From assembly GCA_043810595.1 (NCBI GenBank), contig JBDRNX010000037.1, forward strand, positions 1 to 50,842: 50,842 bases of DNA, given 5' to 3'. The stretch comes from JAWABC01 sp043810595 (GTDB lineage Archaea; Nanobdellota; Nanobdellia; SCGC-AAA011-G17; VGLX01). This document shows positions 13,652-20,610 of the stretch, one piece after another (position 1 is the stretch's first letter; the number at the start of each line of letters is the position of its first letter). The notes under the pieces are model-generated. The model worked only from the letters and a program-made list of their open reading frames with translations. It was not told the origin of the DNA and made no database searches. The translations under genes were made by a program, and so were the position numbers.

Positions 13652-13813
13652 ATGTCTATGCCGTTAATAATCGCTGGTGTGGTCGGCTTTCTCCTTATCT
13701 GCCTCTCTGTTTTTCTGAGCGGAAACTATACGATGGGAATACTGTTAGGGCTTTTCGTACTGATAATAATCCTGGTATTCCGGGGGAAATCTGGGTCCAA
13801 ATTGTGGAAGTAG
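13652..13813 (+). CDS. Two-pass membrane miniprotein, 53 aa
   Basis: ATG 13652 follows caaggaggtaaaaacgt. Two hydrophobic helices (LIIAGVVGFLLICLSVFL and MGILLGLFVLIIILVF) with a tiny loop and a basic tail ending KLWK. A longer ORF in another frame (from 13585) has no SD and looks like a shadow. Function unknown. Confidence 0.6.
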   Translation: MSMPLIIAGVVGFLLICLSVFLSGNYTMGILLGLFVLIIILVFRGKSGSKLWK

Positions 13814-13862
13814 GCAACTCTCCTTATTTTGATAACATTATGCCTTAGGTGATAAGTTTAGC

Positions 13863-13875
13863 GCGCTGGAGTTTT
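13863..13875 (+). repeat. Left arm of inverted repeat around second curlin gene
   Basis: GCGCTGGAGTTTT here is a perfect 13-bp reverse complement of AAAACTCCAGCGC at 14237-14249. It shares the GCGCGCTGG word (13861-13869) with the arm upstream of the eight-repeat curlin gene. Confidence 0.8.
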
Positions 13876-13892
13876 TGAAGGAGGTGGTTTGC

Positions 13893-14228
13893 ATGGTGAA
13901 ATTGTTAGTGCCATTTCTCATTTTTAGCTTGTCATTTGCTCCATTGGGGTTCGTCCAGGACAAAGCTAAAGGTGAGGTCAAGGTTCCAGAATCGAAAAAA
14001 AGTAGTTCGCTTGAATCTCTGAACGTAAAGCCTCAAGAGGTTGAAAAGGGGTGGGGGGATTATTCCAGCCGGCCGGAGATTTGGTCTGTGGGTTTGGATC
14101 TTTTGGAACAAATCTACATCCTCAATGTAACGCTGACCCCTTCGCCGCCACCCTACCGCCCTTCTGGCGGTATCAGTTGTGTCCAGCAAGTTGGTGGGCG
14201 GAACGTCGCTACCATCAACCAAAACTAA
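13893..14228 (+). CDS. Secreted protein with one C-terminal curlin repeat
   Basis: ATG 13893 follows gaaggaggtggtttgc. Signal peptide (LLVPFLIFSLSFAPLGF), a charged linker, a hydrophobic middle (LLEQIYILNVTLTP), a Pro-rich hinge (PSPPPYRP), and as the last 19 residues one curlin unit: GGISCVQQVGGRNVATINQ. The core QVGGRNVATINQ matches Q-x-G-x2-N-x-A-x3-Q of the fibre subunit exactly. One terminal repeat would let the protein cap, nucleate or anchor a curli fibre. Its ISC position matches the cysteine in the last repeat of the fibre subunit (ISCIGQ). Role inferred; the repeat itself is clear. Confidence 0.75.
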   Translation: MVKLLVPFLIFSLSFAPLGFVQDKAKGEVKVPESKKSSSLESLNVKPQEVEKGWGDYSSRPEIWSVGLDLLEQIYILNVTLTPSPPPYRPSGGISCVQQVGGRNVATINQN

Positions 14229-14236
14229 AACTATTG

Positions 14237-14249
14237 AAAACTCCAGCGC
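14237..14249 (+). repeat. Right arm of inverted repeat around second curlin gene
   Basis: AAAACTCCAGCGC begins 8 bases after the stop codon and mirrors 13863-13875. A T-rich run (aacttttttaaattt) follows. Confidence 0.8.
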
Positions 14250-14305
14250 CAACTTTTTTAAATTTAATTCAAAGGCTCACAAAAGAGGAGAAAGGAGAAG
14301 GAAAA

Positions 14306-14539
14306 ATGAAGAAGATTATTTGTGCAGGTTTAATAATGGCAATGTCTATATTCGTGTTTTTAGGGGGTGTCTACCGACTGAAGCAAATGATGTTAGAGGT
14401 CAAGGCATTACCTACTGGGGAACAGGGCGTGGGGGCTATTGTGCTTATATTTATAGGAACTCTAATATGTGGAGTGTGTCTTACAACCTTTTTTTTGGGT
14501 CTGTGTAAATTAAGGGGGGATAATCAATTAATTAGGTAA
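14306..14539 (+). CDS. Two-pass membrane protein, 77 aa
   Basis: ATG 14306 follows aaaggagaagg. Helix 1 (residues about 3-24) and helix 2 (about 45-68, GAIVLIFIGTLICGVCLTTF) flank a charged loop (KQMMLEVKALPTGEQG). Several Cys lie in the helices. Function unknown. Confidence 0.6.
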   Translation: MKKIICAGLIMAMSIFVFLGGVYRLKQMMLEVKALPTGEQGVGAIVLIFIGTLICGVCLTTFFLGLCKLRGDNQLIR

Positions 14540-14610
14540 AAAGGCCCACACTCTTTAACTTGATTCTGAAATAACAACTAAACTTTTATTGCAGAAAGGA
14601 GAATAAAAAA

Positions 14611-15150
14611 ATGTACAAGAATACTTTTTTGCTGTTTCTGATTGTCGTTTCTGTGTTGGGTTGTGCCACCCAAATGAGTTCAACCTATCCCACTCCCCCC
14701 TCTGCAACTCCGAAGGAGATTGTTTGTCAGTATGCTAAGTCAGCAAGTGCAACTTCAGAGAACGCTGCCGGTTCTTTAGCAATTTATGCTACCGGCGCAC
14801 CAGATGCTCCAAAAGGAGGGGATTGTGATGCTTGGAGTGGTTACGGTTACAGCTGGACTTCTTCAGGATGGGATTTCAAAGCAAAACTAACCCTGACTTA
14901 CGAGAAGCCTGTTTATGTTGGCAGCGTTACTGTAGCCGGCGATTATGATATGTGCTGGGGTGGTGCGTGGCTTAGGAACAGTAAGACTGGCGAGGAAAAA
15001 AGTATTCTCAGCCCGGTGAATAAAGATTGTACATTGAATATAAAGCTGGAGGGAGACTTCCTCGCAGACCAGGTTATTCTTGAGAGTTGCGGTTGGTCTT
15101 GGTCAGCCACCGATGCCGTTGAGATGTGTGGTGCTCCTGCCGGTAAGTAA
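14611..15150 (+). CDS. Lipoprotein with discoidin/carbohydrate-binding-like domain
   Basis: Signal peptide with lipobox VLGC (Cys 18). The mature part reads like a galactose-binding/F5-8-type jelly roll: 'SLAIYATGAPDAPKGGDCD', then a Trp-rich loop (WTSSGWDFKAKLTLTY), 'VYVGSVTVAGDYD', and a C-terminal strand (DQVILESCGWSW). The family assignment is by pattern only. Likely on the outer face of the cell, possibly binding a polymer or the fibre. SD aaaggag before ATG 14611. Confidence 0.65.
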   Translation: MYKNTFLLFLIVVSVLGCATQMSSTYPTPPSATPKEIVCQYAKSASATSENAAGSLAIYATGAPDAPKGGDCDAWSGYGYSWTSSGWDFKAKLTLTYEKPVYVGSVTVAGDYDMCWGGAWLRNSKTGEEKSILSPVNKDCTLNIKLEGDFLADQVILESCGWSWSATDAVEMCGAPAGK

Positions 15151-15166
15151 AGAAAGGGGGTGTTGG

Positions 15167-15538
15167 ATGAAGGTAAGGAATATTTTTTATTTGACCATTT
15201 ATGGTGTCTTGTGTATGTTCTTGGGTGCTTTTATTATAGGGGTTCTTGATTTTTATTTCAAGAGAAATATGGTTCAAGTCCGTCTAAACACAAAGCATTA
15301 CGAAGCGGATATTCTCTTCAAGAACCCCCTCATCCTGGTTATCAACAGGATCGATGAAGTGGAGAGAAGGGTTCAGGGCGGCATGGAAGACATGCTCATA
15401 GACCTGATGGCCCCCTCACCTTTCCAGAAGGTTTTTAGCAAGATAAACAAGGAAAAGCTCGACGAGAAGAAGAAACTTGTTGAGGCTTTCAAGGATTTTT
15501 TGCAAGAGAAAAAGGTTGAAGGAGAAACTGAACTTTGA
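15167..15538 (+). CDS. Single-pass membrane protein with helical tail, 123 aa
   Basis: ATG 15167 follows gaaagggggtgttgg. One N-terminal transmembrane helix (IFYLTIYGVLCMFLGAFIIGVL) followed by about 90 charged, mostly helical residues (NRIDEVERRVQGGMEDML, later KLDEKKKLVEAFKDFL). Topology is a bitopic membrane protein; no family recognised. Its stop overlaps the start region of the next lipoprotein frame. Confidence 0.6.
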   Translation: MKVRNIFYLTIYGVLCMFLGAFIIGVLDFYFKRNMVQVRLNTKHYEADILFKNPLILVINRIDEVERRVQGGMEDMLIDLMAPSPFQKVFSKINKEKLDEKKKLVEAFKDFLQEKKVEGETEL

Positions 15539-15570
15539 AGTTGCATAATCCATCTAGGGAGGTTGTCGTG

Positions 15571-16062
15571 ATGAGACCTAAATCCTTTTTGCTTTTTATT
15601 TTCTTATCTTTTTGTGCGTGTGCTACCATACCTGAAGACTATTCTATTCAGTGCATAAAAGGGAACGTGGTTGTTATGGCACCGCATACGGTTGAGGCCA
15701 GAAACAGCTATCTTGGAAAAGAGGGTCCTGTATGGGCATGGGAAACCACCTTTGTAGAAAACTCTGAGGTTATAGGGGTAACAATAACCCATCGTGAGCT
15801 GAAAATACAAGTCCCAGACGGTAGCGTTTGGGAGAACATAGATCCTGTTACAAAAAAGCCGTTGGGCAAAGTTCCTCTTAGCATTAGGGTTAATCCTGGA
15901 GGTGTGAAGAACTATAAATTTTGGTGTTATGATACCTCCCACAGGATGTGTAACAGTATATGTTCCCTCACTTTCTACGGCGTGGATGACACGGGTAAAC
16001 AGCTCGTTTTGCCCACTATGATATTCTTCTCCCATAAAGGCTGTCAGAAAAGGATTAGGTAA
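15571..16062 (+). CDS. Putative lipoprotein, 163 aa
   Basis: ATG 15571 after gggaggttgtcgtg. The signal (FLLFIFLSFCACA) has two Cys; the second fits a loose lipobox (FCAC). The mature domain is beta-rich and has more Cys (QCIKG, WCYDTSHRMCNSICSL, GCQKR), so disulfides are likely if it is exported. No family recognised. Confidence 0.6.
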   Translation: MRPKSFLLFIFLSFCACATIPEDYSIQCIKGNVVVMAPHTVEARNSYLGKEGPVWAWETTFVENSEVIGVTITHRELKIQVPDGSVWENIDPVTKKPLGKVPLSIRVNPGGVKNYKFWCYDTSHRMCNSICSLTFYGVDDTGKQLVLPTMIFFSHKGCQKRIR

Positions 16063-16090
16063 TTACAAATCTATGTCAGAGGAAGGTGAT

Positions 16091-16271
16091 ATGCGTAAGA
16101 ATCTGTCAAAGGAAATAGCGGGGGGGTGTTGGTTTTCTGGGTCTTTCCATGATTGCTTTCAAAATGGTGAAATGCTTTGAGACGTCAAAGGGAAGGTACA
16201 ATAACTACGTTACCGGCTTGTCAAACGGGGAGGTTTTGAAGTTGAAATATTATGAAAGGAAGGTGAGGTAA
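16091..16271 (+). pseudogene. Small membrane-protein gene split at a G7 tract
   Basis: ATG 16091 (after ggaaggtgat) opens a frame that stops after 29 codons. Taking one G out of the G7 run at 16120-16126 would continue it into a second frame that runs to TAA 16269-16271, giving about 59 residues: a basic start, a hydrophobic helix (GGVGFLGLSMIAF) and a basic tail (VLKLKYYERKVR). That joined product looks like its small membrane neighbours. The break may be a sequencing or assembly error, slippage-based switching, or a decayed gene. Confidence 0.5.
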
Positions 16272-16292
16272 CCCTGAGAGGAGGTGATTAAG

Positions 16293-16883
16293 ATGAGAAA
16301 GAAAGGTTTTACTGTCATCGAGCTTCTTATCATTATTGCGATTGTCGGTATTATTGCTGCCATCGCCATCCCTATGTACAAGATGCATGTGATGAAGCCA
16401 AGGATTATCACTTCTGCTCTGGAGACTATGCCTCTCTGCAGAGATGTGGAACCTTCTTCAATCAAGATAAAGGGTAGGTGCATTATCATTGATGCAGATA
16501 AGCGGGATTTTGTTTCAGAATACGAGTCCCTACTTAAACCAAATATCAGAGGCGCTATCAGTAACCCTGAATTAACAATCTTCGCTGTGTCTAAAGGTAA
16601 GGAAGTTCAGATTGGTCATTATTCTGTCACTAAAGAGCCTGCTTTTCAGAGTTACGTTGATATTTATGTCATCTACTATCCTGAAAGCGTTCCTGTTGGG
16701 AAAGTTTCCCTCCCCCTATGGAAACCACCGGAAAAGAAGCCAGTTTCGCTGAAGTTGCCTAAAGATTCTAAAGATTATGTGGTGCCAACAGGGTTTGTCG
16801 AGTTGTGGATCAATAACCTTACGGAGCCTAAGGTTCCTAAGGAGCAGCCTGCGGGGGAGTACGAAGTTCTTATCAAGGATTAA
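16293..16883 (+). CDS. Type IV pilin-like protein (bacterial class)
   Basis: A classic bacterial prepilin N-terminus: short basic leader, then KGFTVIELLIIIAIVGIIAA with the conserved Glu five residues after the Phe. Prepilin peptidase would cut after Gly and methylate the Phe; the hydrophobic helix then packs in a pilus or pseudopilus. The C-terminal part (about 160 aa) is soluble, with two cysteines (PLCRDV and GRCIII). Archaeal pilins have a different N-terminus, so this gene argues for a bacterial source. ATG 16293 is set by gaggaggtg. It closes the + strand cluster. Confidence 0.8.
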   Translation: MRKKGFTVIELLIIIAIVGIIAAIAIPMYKMHVMKPRIITSALETMPLCRDVEPSSIKIKGRCIIIDADKRDFVSEYESLLKPNIRGAISNPELTIFAVSKGKEVQIGHYSVTKEPAFQSYVDIYVIYYPESVPVGKVSLPLWKPPEKKPVSLKLPKDSKDYVVPTGFVELWINNLTEPKVPKEQPAGEYEVLIKD

Positions 16884-16897
16884 AACATTAATGGGGT

Positions 16898-16942
16898 GGG
16901 GCTTCATTTTGTTTCCAATATGGAGCCCCAACCTTTTTTAAA
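16898..16942 (+). terminator. Intrinsic terminator at the end of the cluster
   Basis: GGGGCTTCA (16898-16906) pairs with TGGAGCCCC (16921-16929; one G-U), extended by ggt/acc-like flanks, and is followed by aaccttttttaaa. Confidence 0.8.
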
Positions 16943-16965
16943 AATTCTATTTTTTTGCCATAATT

Positions 16966-16983
16966 TATTGGTTATACAATATT
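16966..16983 (+). repeat. Second copy of the post-terminator repeat
   Basis: TATTGGTTATACAATATT matches 4532-4549 at 16 of 18 positions, in the same orientation. Each copy follows a terminator, with spacers of about 10 and 23 bases after its T-run. The two copies enclose the curli segment. It lies within the AT-rich gap where the two halves of the window meet. Confidence 0.55.
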
Positions 16984-16997
16984 TAAAAAATAAAAAA

Positions 16998-17480
16998 TTA
17001 CGTTTTCATTTTTCTTAACCATCTAAATCCAAGCGCTGAATAAACAATCGCTAGTGCGGAGTAATTTGCTATCATAAACCATGGCGTACCCCAACTTATT
17101 ACACTGAGATGGAAATCTGATACGGGGTATAAGAATGGAGTCGGAAAAAATTCTTCTGTATGAGTGAATATGTCTATCACTATGTGCATCATCCAAGCTC
17201 CTACCAAGATGAGATACTTTCTAAATTTTAAATAGACAAATATGGCGAAAATACCTGCTATGAAAAGGCTGTGTGTTAGGCTGTACATGAAGGTCACATA
17301 ATTTGGTATGCTCCCCCCATGGGGTCCTCCGAAAATGAAATTTCCAGTTATAAAAAGGATAAAGAGGTATATCCCAAAAGAAAGCAAGTCAGGCATCACG
17401 CTCATTGCTACAGTCCATTTCGTTAGTGTTCTTTTTCTGAAGACAGCGTAACCCCATAGCGCATGAGCAAATACATCCAT
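16998..17480 (-). CDS. Membrane metal-dependent-hydrolase-like protein
   Basis: Five or so transmembrane helices with conserved polar positions: HALWG at residue 6, MPD near 29, SLTHS in the middle, 'WMMHIVIDIFTH' later. This is the pattern of the YdjM/DUF457-type membrane hydrolase-like family, common in archaea. Substrate unknown. The gene runs towards the pilin gene and is the first on the - strand. Confidence 0.7.
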   Translation of the reverse strand: MDVFAHALWGYAVFRKRTLTKWTVAMSVMPDLLSFGIYLFILFITGNFIFGGPHGGSIPNYVTFMYSLTHSLFIAGIFAIFVYLKFRKYLILVGAWMMHIVIDIFTHTEEFFPTPFLYPVSDFHLSVISWGTPWFMIANYSALAIVYSALGFRWLRKMKT

Positions 17481-17590
17481 ACTTTATTATCAAAAATTTG
17501 CCGTTTTAAATTTTTTGTTTAATTATTATACTACAACATATATTTTACACCAGTAGTCATCTCGTCATGGGTGCTGTTATTCTTTATAAA

Positions 17591-17600
17591 TTCTAAAAAC
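17591..17600 (+). promoter_or_regulatory. Archaeal TATA box for the DUF763 operon
   Basis: tctttataaattc around 17581-17593 is an archaeal TATA element about 25-30 bases before ATG 17615, consistent with a leaderless mRNA. Confidence 0.5.
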
Positions 17601-17614
17601 AAATGGTTTGACCT

Positions 17615-18673
17615 ATGATAAAGACCGGCATTACTAACCTACCATTGCATTATGGTTCCTGTCCAAGGTGGCTTTTTTCTAGGATGACTAAGCTTGGCAG
17701 TGCTATCGCTGAGGTTATCGTTTATGAGTATGGCCAGGATGAGTTCATAAAACGCATTTCCGACCCTTTCTTCTTTCAGGCCTTGAGTTGTGTCATTGGT
17801 TTTGACTTCCATTCTAGCGGTACAACTACTACAACATTGGGGGCCCTGAAAGTAGCATTAACAGAAAATGAACTTGGTATAAAAGTCTGTGGGGGTAAGG
17901 GGAATGTCTCAAGGAAAACCCCCTTTGAGATTGAGTTCAACTCTGGTAAAATGGGCGTTTCATCAAAAGCAGATTCGCTCGTTTATGCCTCAAGGATGTC
18001 TGCCAAGGTTGATAATGCAATGATTCAGGACAACTACAATCTCTACGCTCATTTTTTTGTGTTCTCAGAAAAAGGTGCTTATGCTGTTATCCAGCAGGGC
18101 ATGAATTCTAAGGTTAAGTATGCCCGTCGTTATCACTGGCTTTCAGGTTTTGAGAGTTTTGTTGAAGAGCCTCATAATGCTATTTGTTGTGATAAGAAAG
18201 AAAGTGAGGTTCTTGATCTTACCTCCAAGCAGAGTAAAAATACTAGAGAGGTTTCCGTTGACCTAGTTAACGATAATCCTGAGCATCTTAAAAACGACTT
18301 TGATGCTGTTTTGACCATGACACCTAATCATTATAACTTGAATCTTTCTAGGAAGTCACTTGCTTATTTGAGGAAGGCTTACGAGTTTCAGCCAAAAAAC
18401 TATGAAGAGTTGTTGGCAGTACAAGGTGTTGGTCCTGCTGCCGTTCGTTCTCTTGCTTTGATTTCTGAAATAATTTATGGTAGTAAGTCCAGTTGGCAGG
18501 ATCCTGCCAGGTTTAGTTACACACTGGGGGGTAAAGATGGCGTACCTTACAAAATAAATAGAGCCCATTATGATGAAATAACAGAATTTGTAAAATCTTC
18601 AATTAATAATGCTAAAATTGGGGAAAAAGATAAATTAAATGCCATAAAAAGATTGAATGTGTACATAAAATGA
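17615..18673 (+). CDS. DUF763 family protein
   Basis: This 352-residue protein matches the archaeal/thermophile DUF763 family (COG1415): start TGITNLPLHYGSCPRWLF, 'PFFFQALSCVIGFDFHSSGT' and the Thr run (TTTTT), 'ADSLVYASRMSAKVDNAMIQ', then the Tyr/His-rich 'HFFVFSEKGAYAVIQQGMN', 'RYHWL' and a C-terminal helix-hairpin-helix (LLAVQGVGPAAVRSLAL). The C-terminal hairpin and its position near repair genes suggest a nucleic-acid role; the biochemical activity is unknown. It overlaps the next gene by 4 bases (ATGA). Confidence 0.88.
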   Translation: MIKTGITNLPLHYGSCPRWLFSRMTKLGSAIAEVIVYEYGQDEFIKRISDPFFFQALSCVIGFDFHSSGTTTTTLGALKVALTENELGIKVCGGKGNVSRKTPFEIEFNSGKMGVSSKADSLVYASRMSAKVDNAMIQDNYNLYAHFFVFSEKGAYAVIQQGMNSKVKYARRYHWLSGFESFVEEPHNAICCDKKESEVLDLTSKQSKNTREVSVDLVNDNPEHLKNDFDAVLTMTPNHYNLNLSRKSLAYLRKAYEFQPKNYEELLAVQGVGPAAVRSLALISEIIYGSKSSWQDPARFSYTLGGKDGVPYKINRAHYDEITEFVKSSINNAKIGEKDKLNAIKRLNVYIK

Positions 18674-19660
18674 ATGCCAAAAGGGATTCAAGGTGTAAAT
18701 TAGACATAGATGAAGAGTTAAAGGTCATCAAGCTATATCAAGCAGGTTTTTGTATTTCAGAGACTTCAAGAATAATAAAGTATAGTCCTCGTGTTGTTTA
18801 TAATACTCTTAAATTTTATAACATAAAAAGAAGGTCTCATGGTGACGGCACAAGATTACTCCACAGGCATATAATCACAGAACCGCCTAATTCTTTTCCT
18901 TATAATTTAAAAGATAATTTTAGTCAATTACTTGCTGTGTTTATGTTAACAGATGGATACCTAAAAAAGGATACTGGGGGTATTATGTTAATAACTACAG
19001 ATGATACCTTAAGAAGGTATTTTTTTGACCTTAATTCAAGAAAAATACGGTCTGCACCCCACTATAAAATCTTATATGCAAAGTGGCAAAGAGACTTCTG
19101 TTTTTAGCAAAGAAGTTACAAAGAGCCTATTGGAGATTTCACCATCTTACAACACTTACCCAACTAAAGGTCTTAAAAACTATATAGCCGGACCGCAGCC
19201 ATCATTGAGGTTTTTAGAAAATGAAGATATGAGCCTGTTAGTAGAGTCTGTAAGGATAGCTATGTCATGTGAAGGTAGTATTTTCCCAGAATTTTCTAGA
19301 GATATAGTTTATCCAAACCTACAATTTGCTTGTTCACATCCAGAATTGTTAGAAGAGTGGCAGGATTTATTCCAAAAGGTGGGTATAAAATCATTTATTT
19401 TGAAATCAAAAATGACATGGTCAGGGGTTAAGGGGTTAGGGATTAAAGAATTAAAAAGCATAAAAAGGTTTATAGAAATTGGTGGGTTTATAGAGGGGGT
19501 TGAAATTACAGGTAAAAGTAAGTATTATAAAGGAATTTATAAAAATGACTTGTTGAAAACTTTATTTAATATGCGAATGAAGTCTTTCAGGTTCCAAAAA
19601 GACTATAGTAATAAAACAAAGAATGAGATTATAGGGGGTATTATAAAAGATGAAAATTAA
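18670..19660 (+). pseudogene. HTH-LAGLIDADG endonuclease, frameshifted
   Basis: The first frame (18670-19107) has an HTH (IKLYQAGFCISETSRIIKYS) and one LAGLIDADG motif (LLAVFMLTDGYL). It goes out of frame near a T7 run at about 19019-19026; the rest (LTLIQEKYGLHP onward to 19660) continues one frame over and holds the second motif (VRIAMSCEGSIF). Joined, it would be a monomeric two-motif homing endonuclease of about 330 aa. The gene overlaps its neighbours at both ends, so it sits inside an operon, not in an intron. It is richer in AT and in ATA/AAA codons than its neighbours, as for a recent arrival. The break may be decay, sequencing error or slippage. Confidence 0.7.
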
Positions 19661-20426
19661 GGAAGTTCATTGCAAGTCTTTGTTGAACAAGACAGGTTTG
19701 TCTTGTGATTATTGTATTAATCCTTATACTGGCTGTTCCAACAACTGTGTTTATTGCTATGCTCGTTTTATGTTAAGGTACACTAACCATAAGGAGGAGT
19801 GGGGTAGTTTTGTTGATGTTAAGGTCAATGCTGTCGATGTTCTGCAGAGGGAATTGAGGAAGGCCAAGCCAGGCAGTATTTTCATAAGCTCTGTTACTGA
19901 TGCCTATCAGGCTGTCGAGTCCAAGTATAAGCTTACTAGAAGGATACTTGAGGTTCTTCCCAAGAATTTCACCCCTTATATCCTCACGAAGTCTGCCCTG
20001 GTTACTCGTGATATTGATATTTTGAGGGGTTTTAAGAGAGCGACTGTTGGTTTTACAATTACCAGCTTGAATGATTGGAAGAATTTTGAGCCTAACTCTT
20101 CCCCTGTTGAGGATAGGATTAAGGCTTTGAAGAAGGTGCATGATGCTGGCATTAAGACCAATGTTTTTTTGGGTCCTGTACTCCCTTACATAACTGATAA
20201 GGATCTTGAGATTCTTATGGAGAGAATTGGTTTTGTTGATTCGGTAATGGTTGACAGGCTTAACATTAAGTGTGGTAATTGGCCTCGCATAAAGGATGTT
20301 GTACTTAGGGATTATCCCGATTTGTATGACAAGTTTGCTTATGCCGTTTTCGAGGATGATTCTTATTTCTTCAATTTTAAGAAGACGGTTAAGAATTTGA
20401 GGCGTAATGTTAAGTTTATTTATTGA
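19650..20426 (+). CDS. Radical SAM protein, SplB-like
   Basis: The cluster motif is GCSNNCVYCYAR (C-x3-C-x2-C) near residue 33, with a leading Cys pair (CDYCINPYTG). The rest is a half-barrel: 'GSIFISSVTDAYQ', 'TPYILTKSALVTRDIDIL', 'TVGFTITSLND', 'NVFLGPVLPYITD'. This is the pattern of COG1533, the family of spore photoproduct lyase and relatives. A DNA-repair role is suggested by neighbours (PolX, endonuclease V) but the substrate is unknown. It overlaps the endonuclease frame by 11 bases. Confidence 0.82.
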   Translation: MKIKEVHCKSLLNKTGLSCDYCINPYTGCSNNCVYCYARFMLRYTNHKEEWGSFVDVKVNAVDVLQRELRKAKPGSIFISSVTDAYQAVESKYKLTRRILEVLPKNFTPYILTKSALVTRDIDILRGFKRATVGFTITSLNDWKNFEPNSSPVEDRIKALKKVHDAGIKTNVFLGPVLPYITDKDLEILMERIGFVDSVMVDRLNIKCGNWPRIKDVVLRDYPDLYDKFAYAVFEDDSYFFNFKKTVKNLRRNVKFIY

Positions 20427-20587
20427 TGTAGCTTTGTGAATCTCTTTATGCTTCTATCATAAGTTTTTTCTATTTCTTTAGGGAAGAAACATGCCGGTAG
20501 CTCATTATGTTTCCTATGGTATGCTATGCACTCACAGCAGTAACCCTTTCTCGGACACGGTTCGTATGTACAGTTGCATTCTTTCAT
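20420..20587 (-). CDS. Cysteine-rich DUF6485-like protein, 55 aa
   Basis: Start at ATG 20587, giving MKECNCTYEPCPRKGYCC, 'ECIAYHRKHNELPACFFP' and a C-terminal 'TYDRSIKRF'. The six or seven cysteines and the ELPACFFP motif fit the small DUF6485 family found in archaea and anaerobes. Probably metal binding. An upstream extension to 20653 is open but lacks the family pattern. It converges with the radical SAM gene, overlapping by a few bases. Confidence 0.7.
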   Translation of the reverse strand: MKECNCTYEPCPRKGYCCECIAYHRKHNELPACFFPKEIEKTYDRSIKRFTKLHQ

Positions 20588-20610
20588 GTTATTTTCTTTT
20601 GTGCACTCTC

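Noticed and set aside
13585..13848. 87-codon frame with no SD
   Set aside because: The frame at 13652 has a good SD and two clear membrane helices; the longer one lacks both.
13861..14249. Integron attC-like gene cassette
   Set aside because: The arms end in GCCAAC-like and GTTGGC-like words, but they do not fit the GTTRRRY/RYYYAAC core, and no integron integrase is seen.
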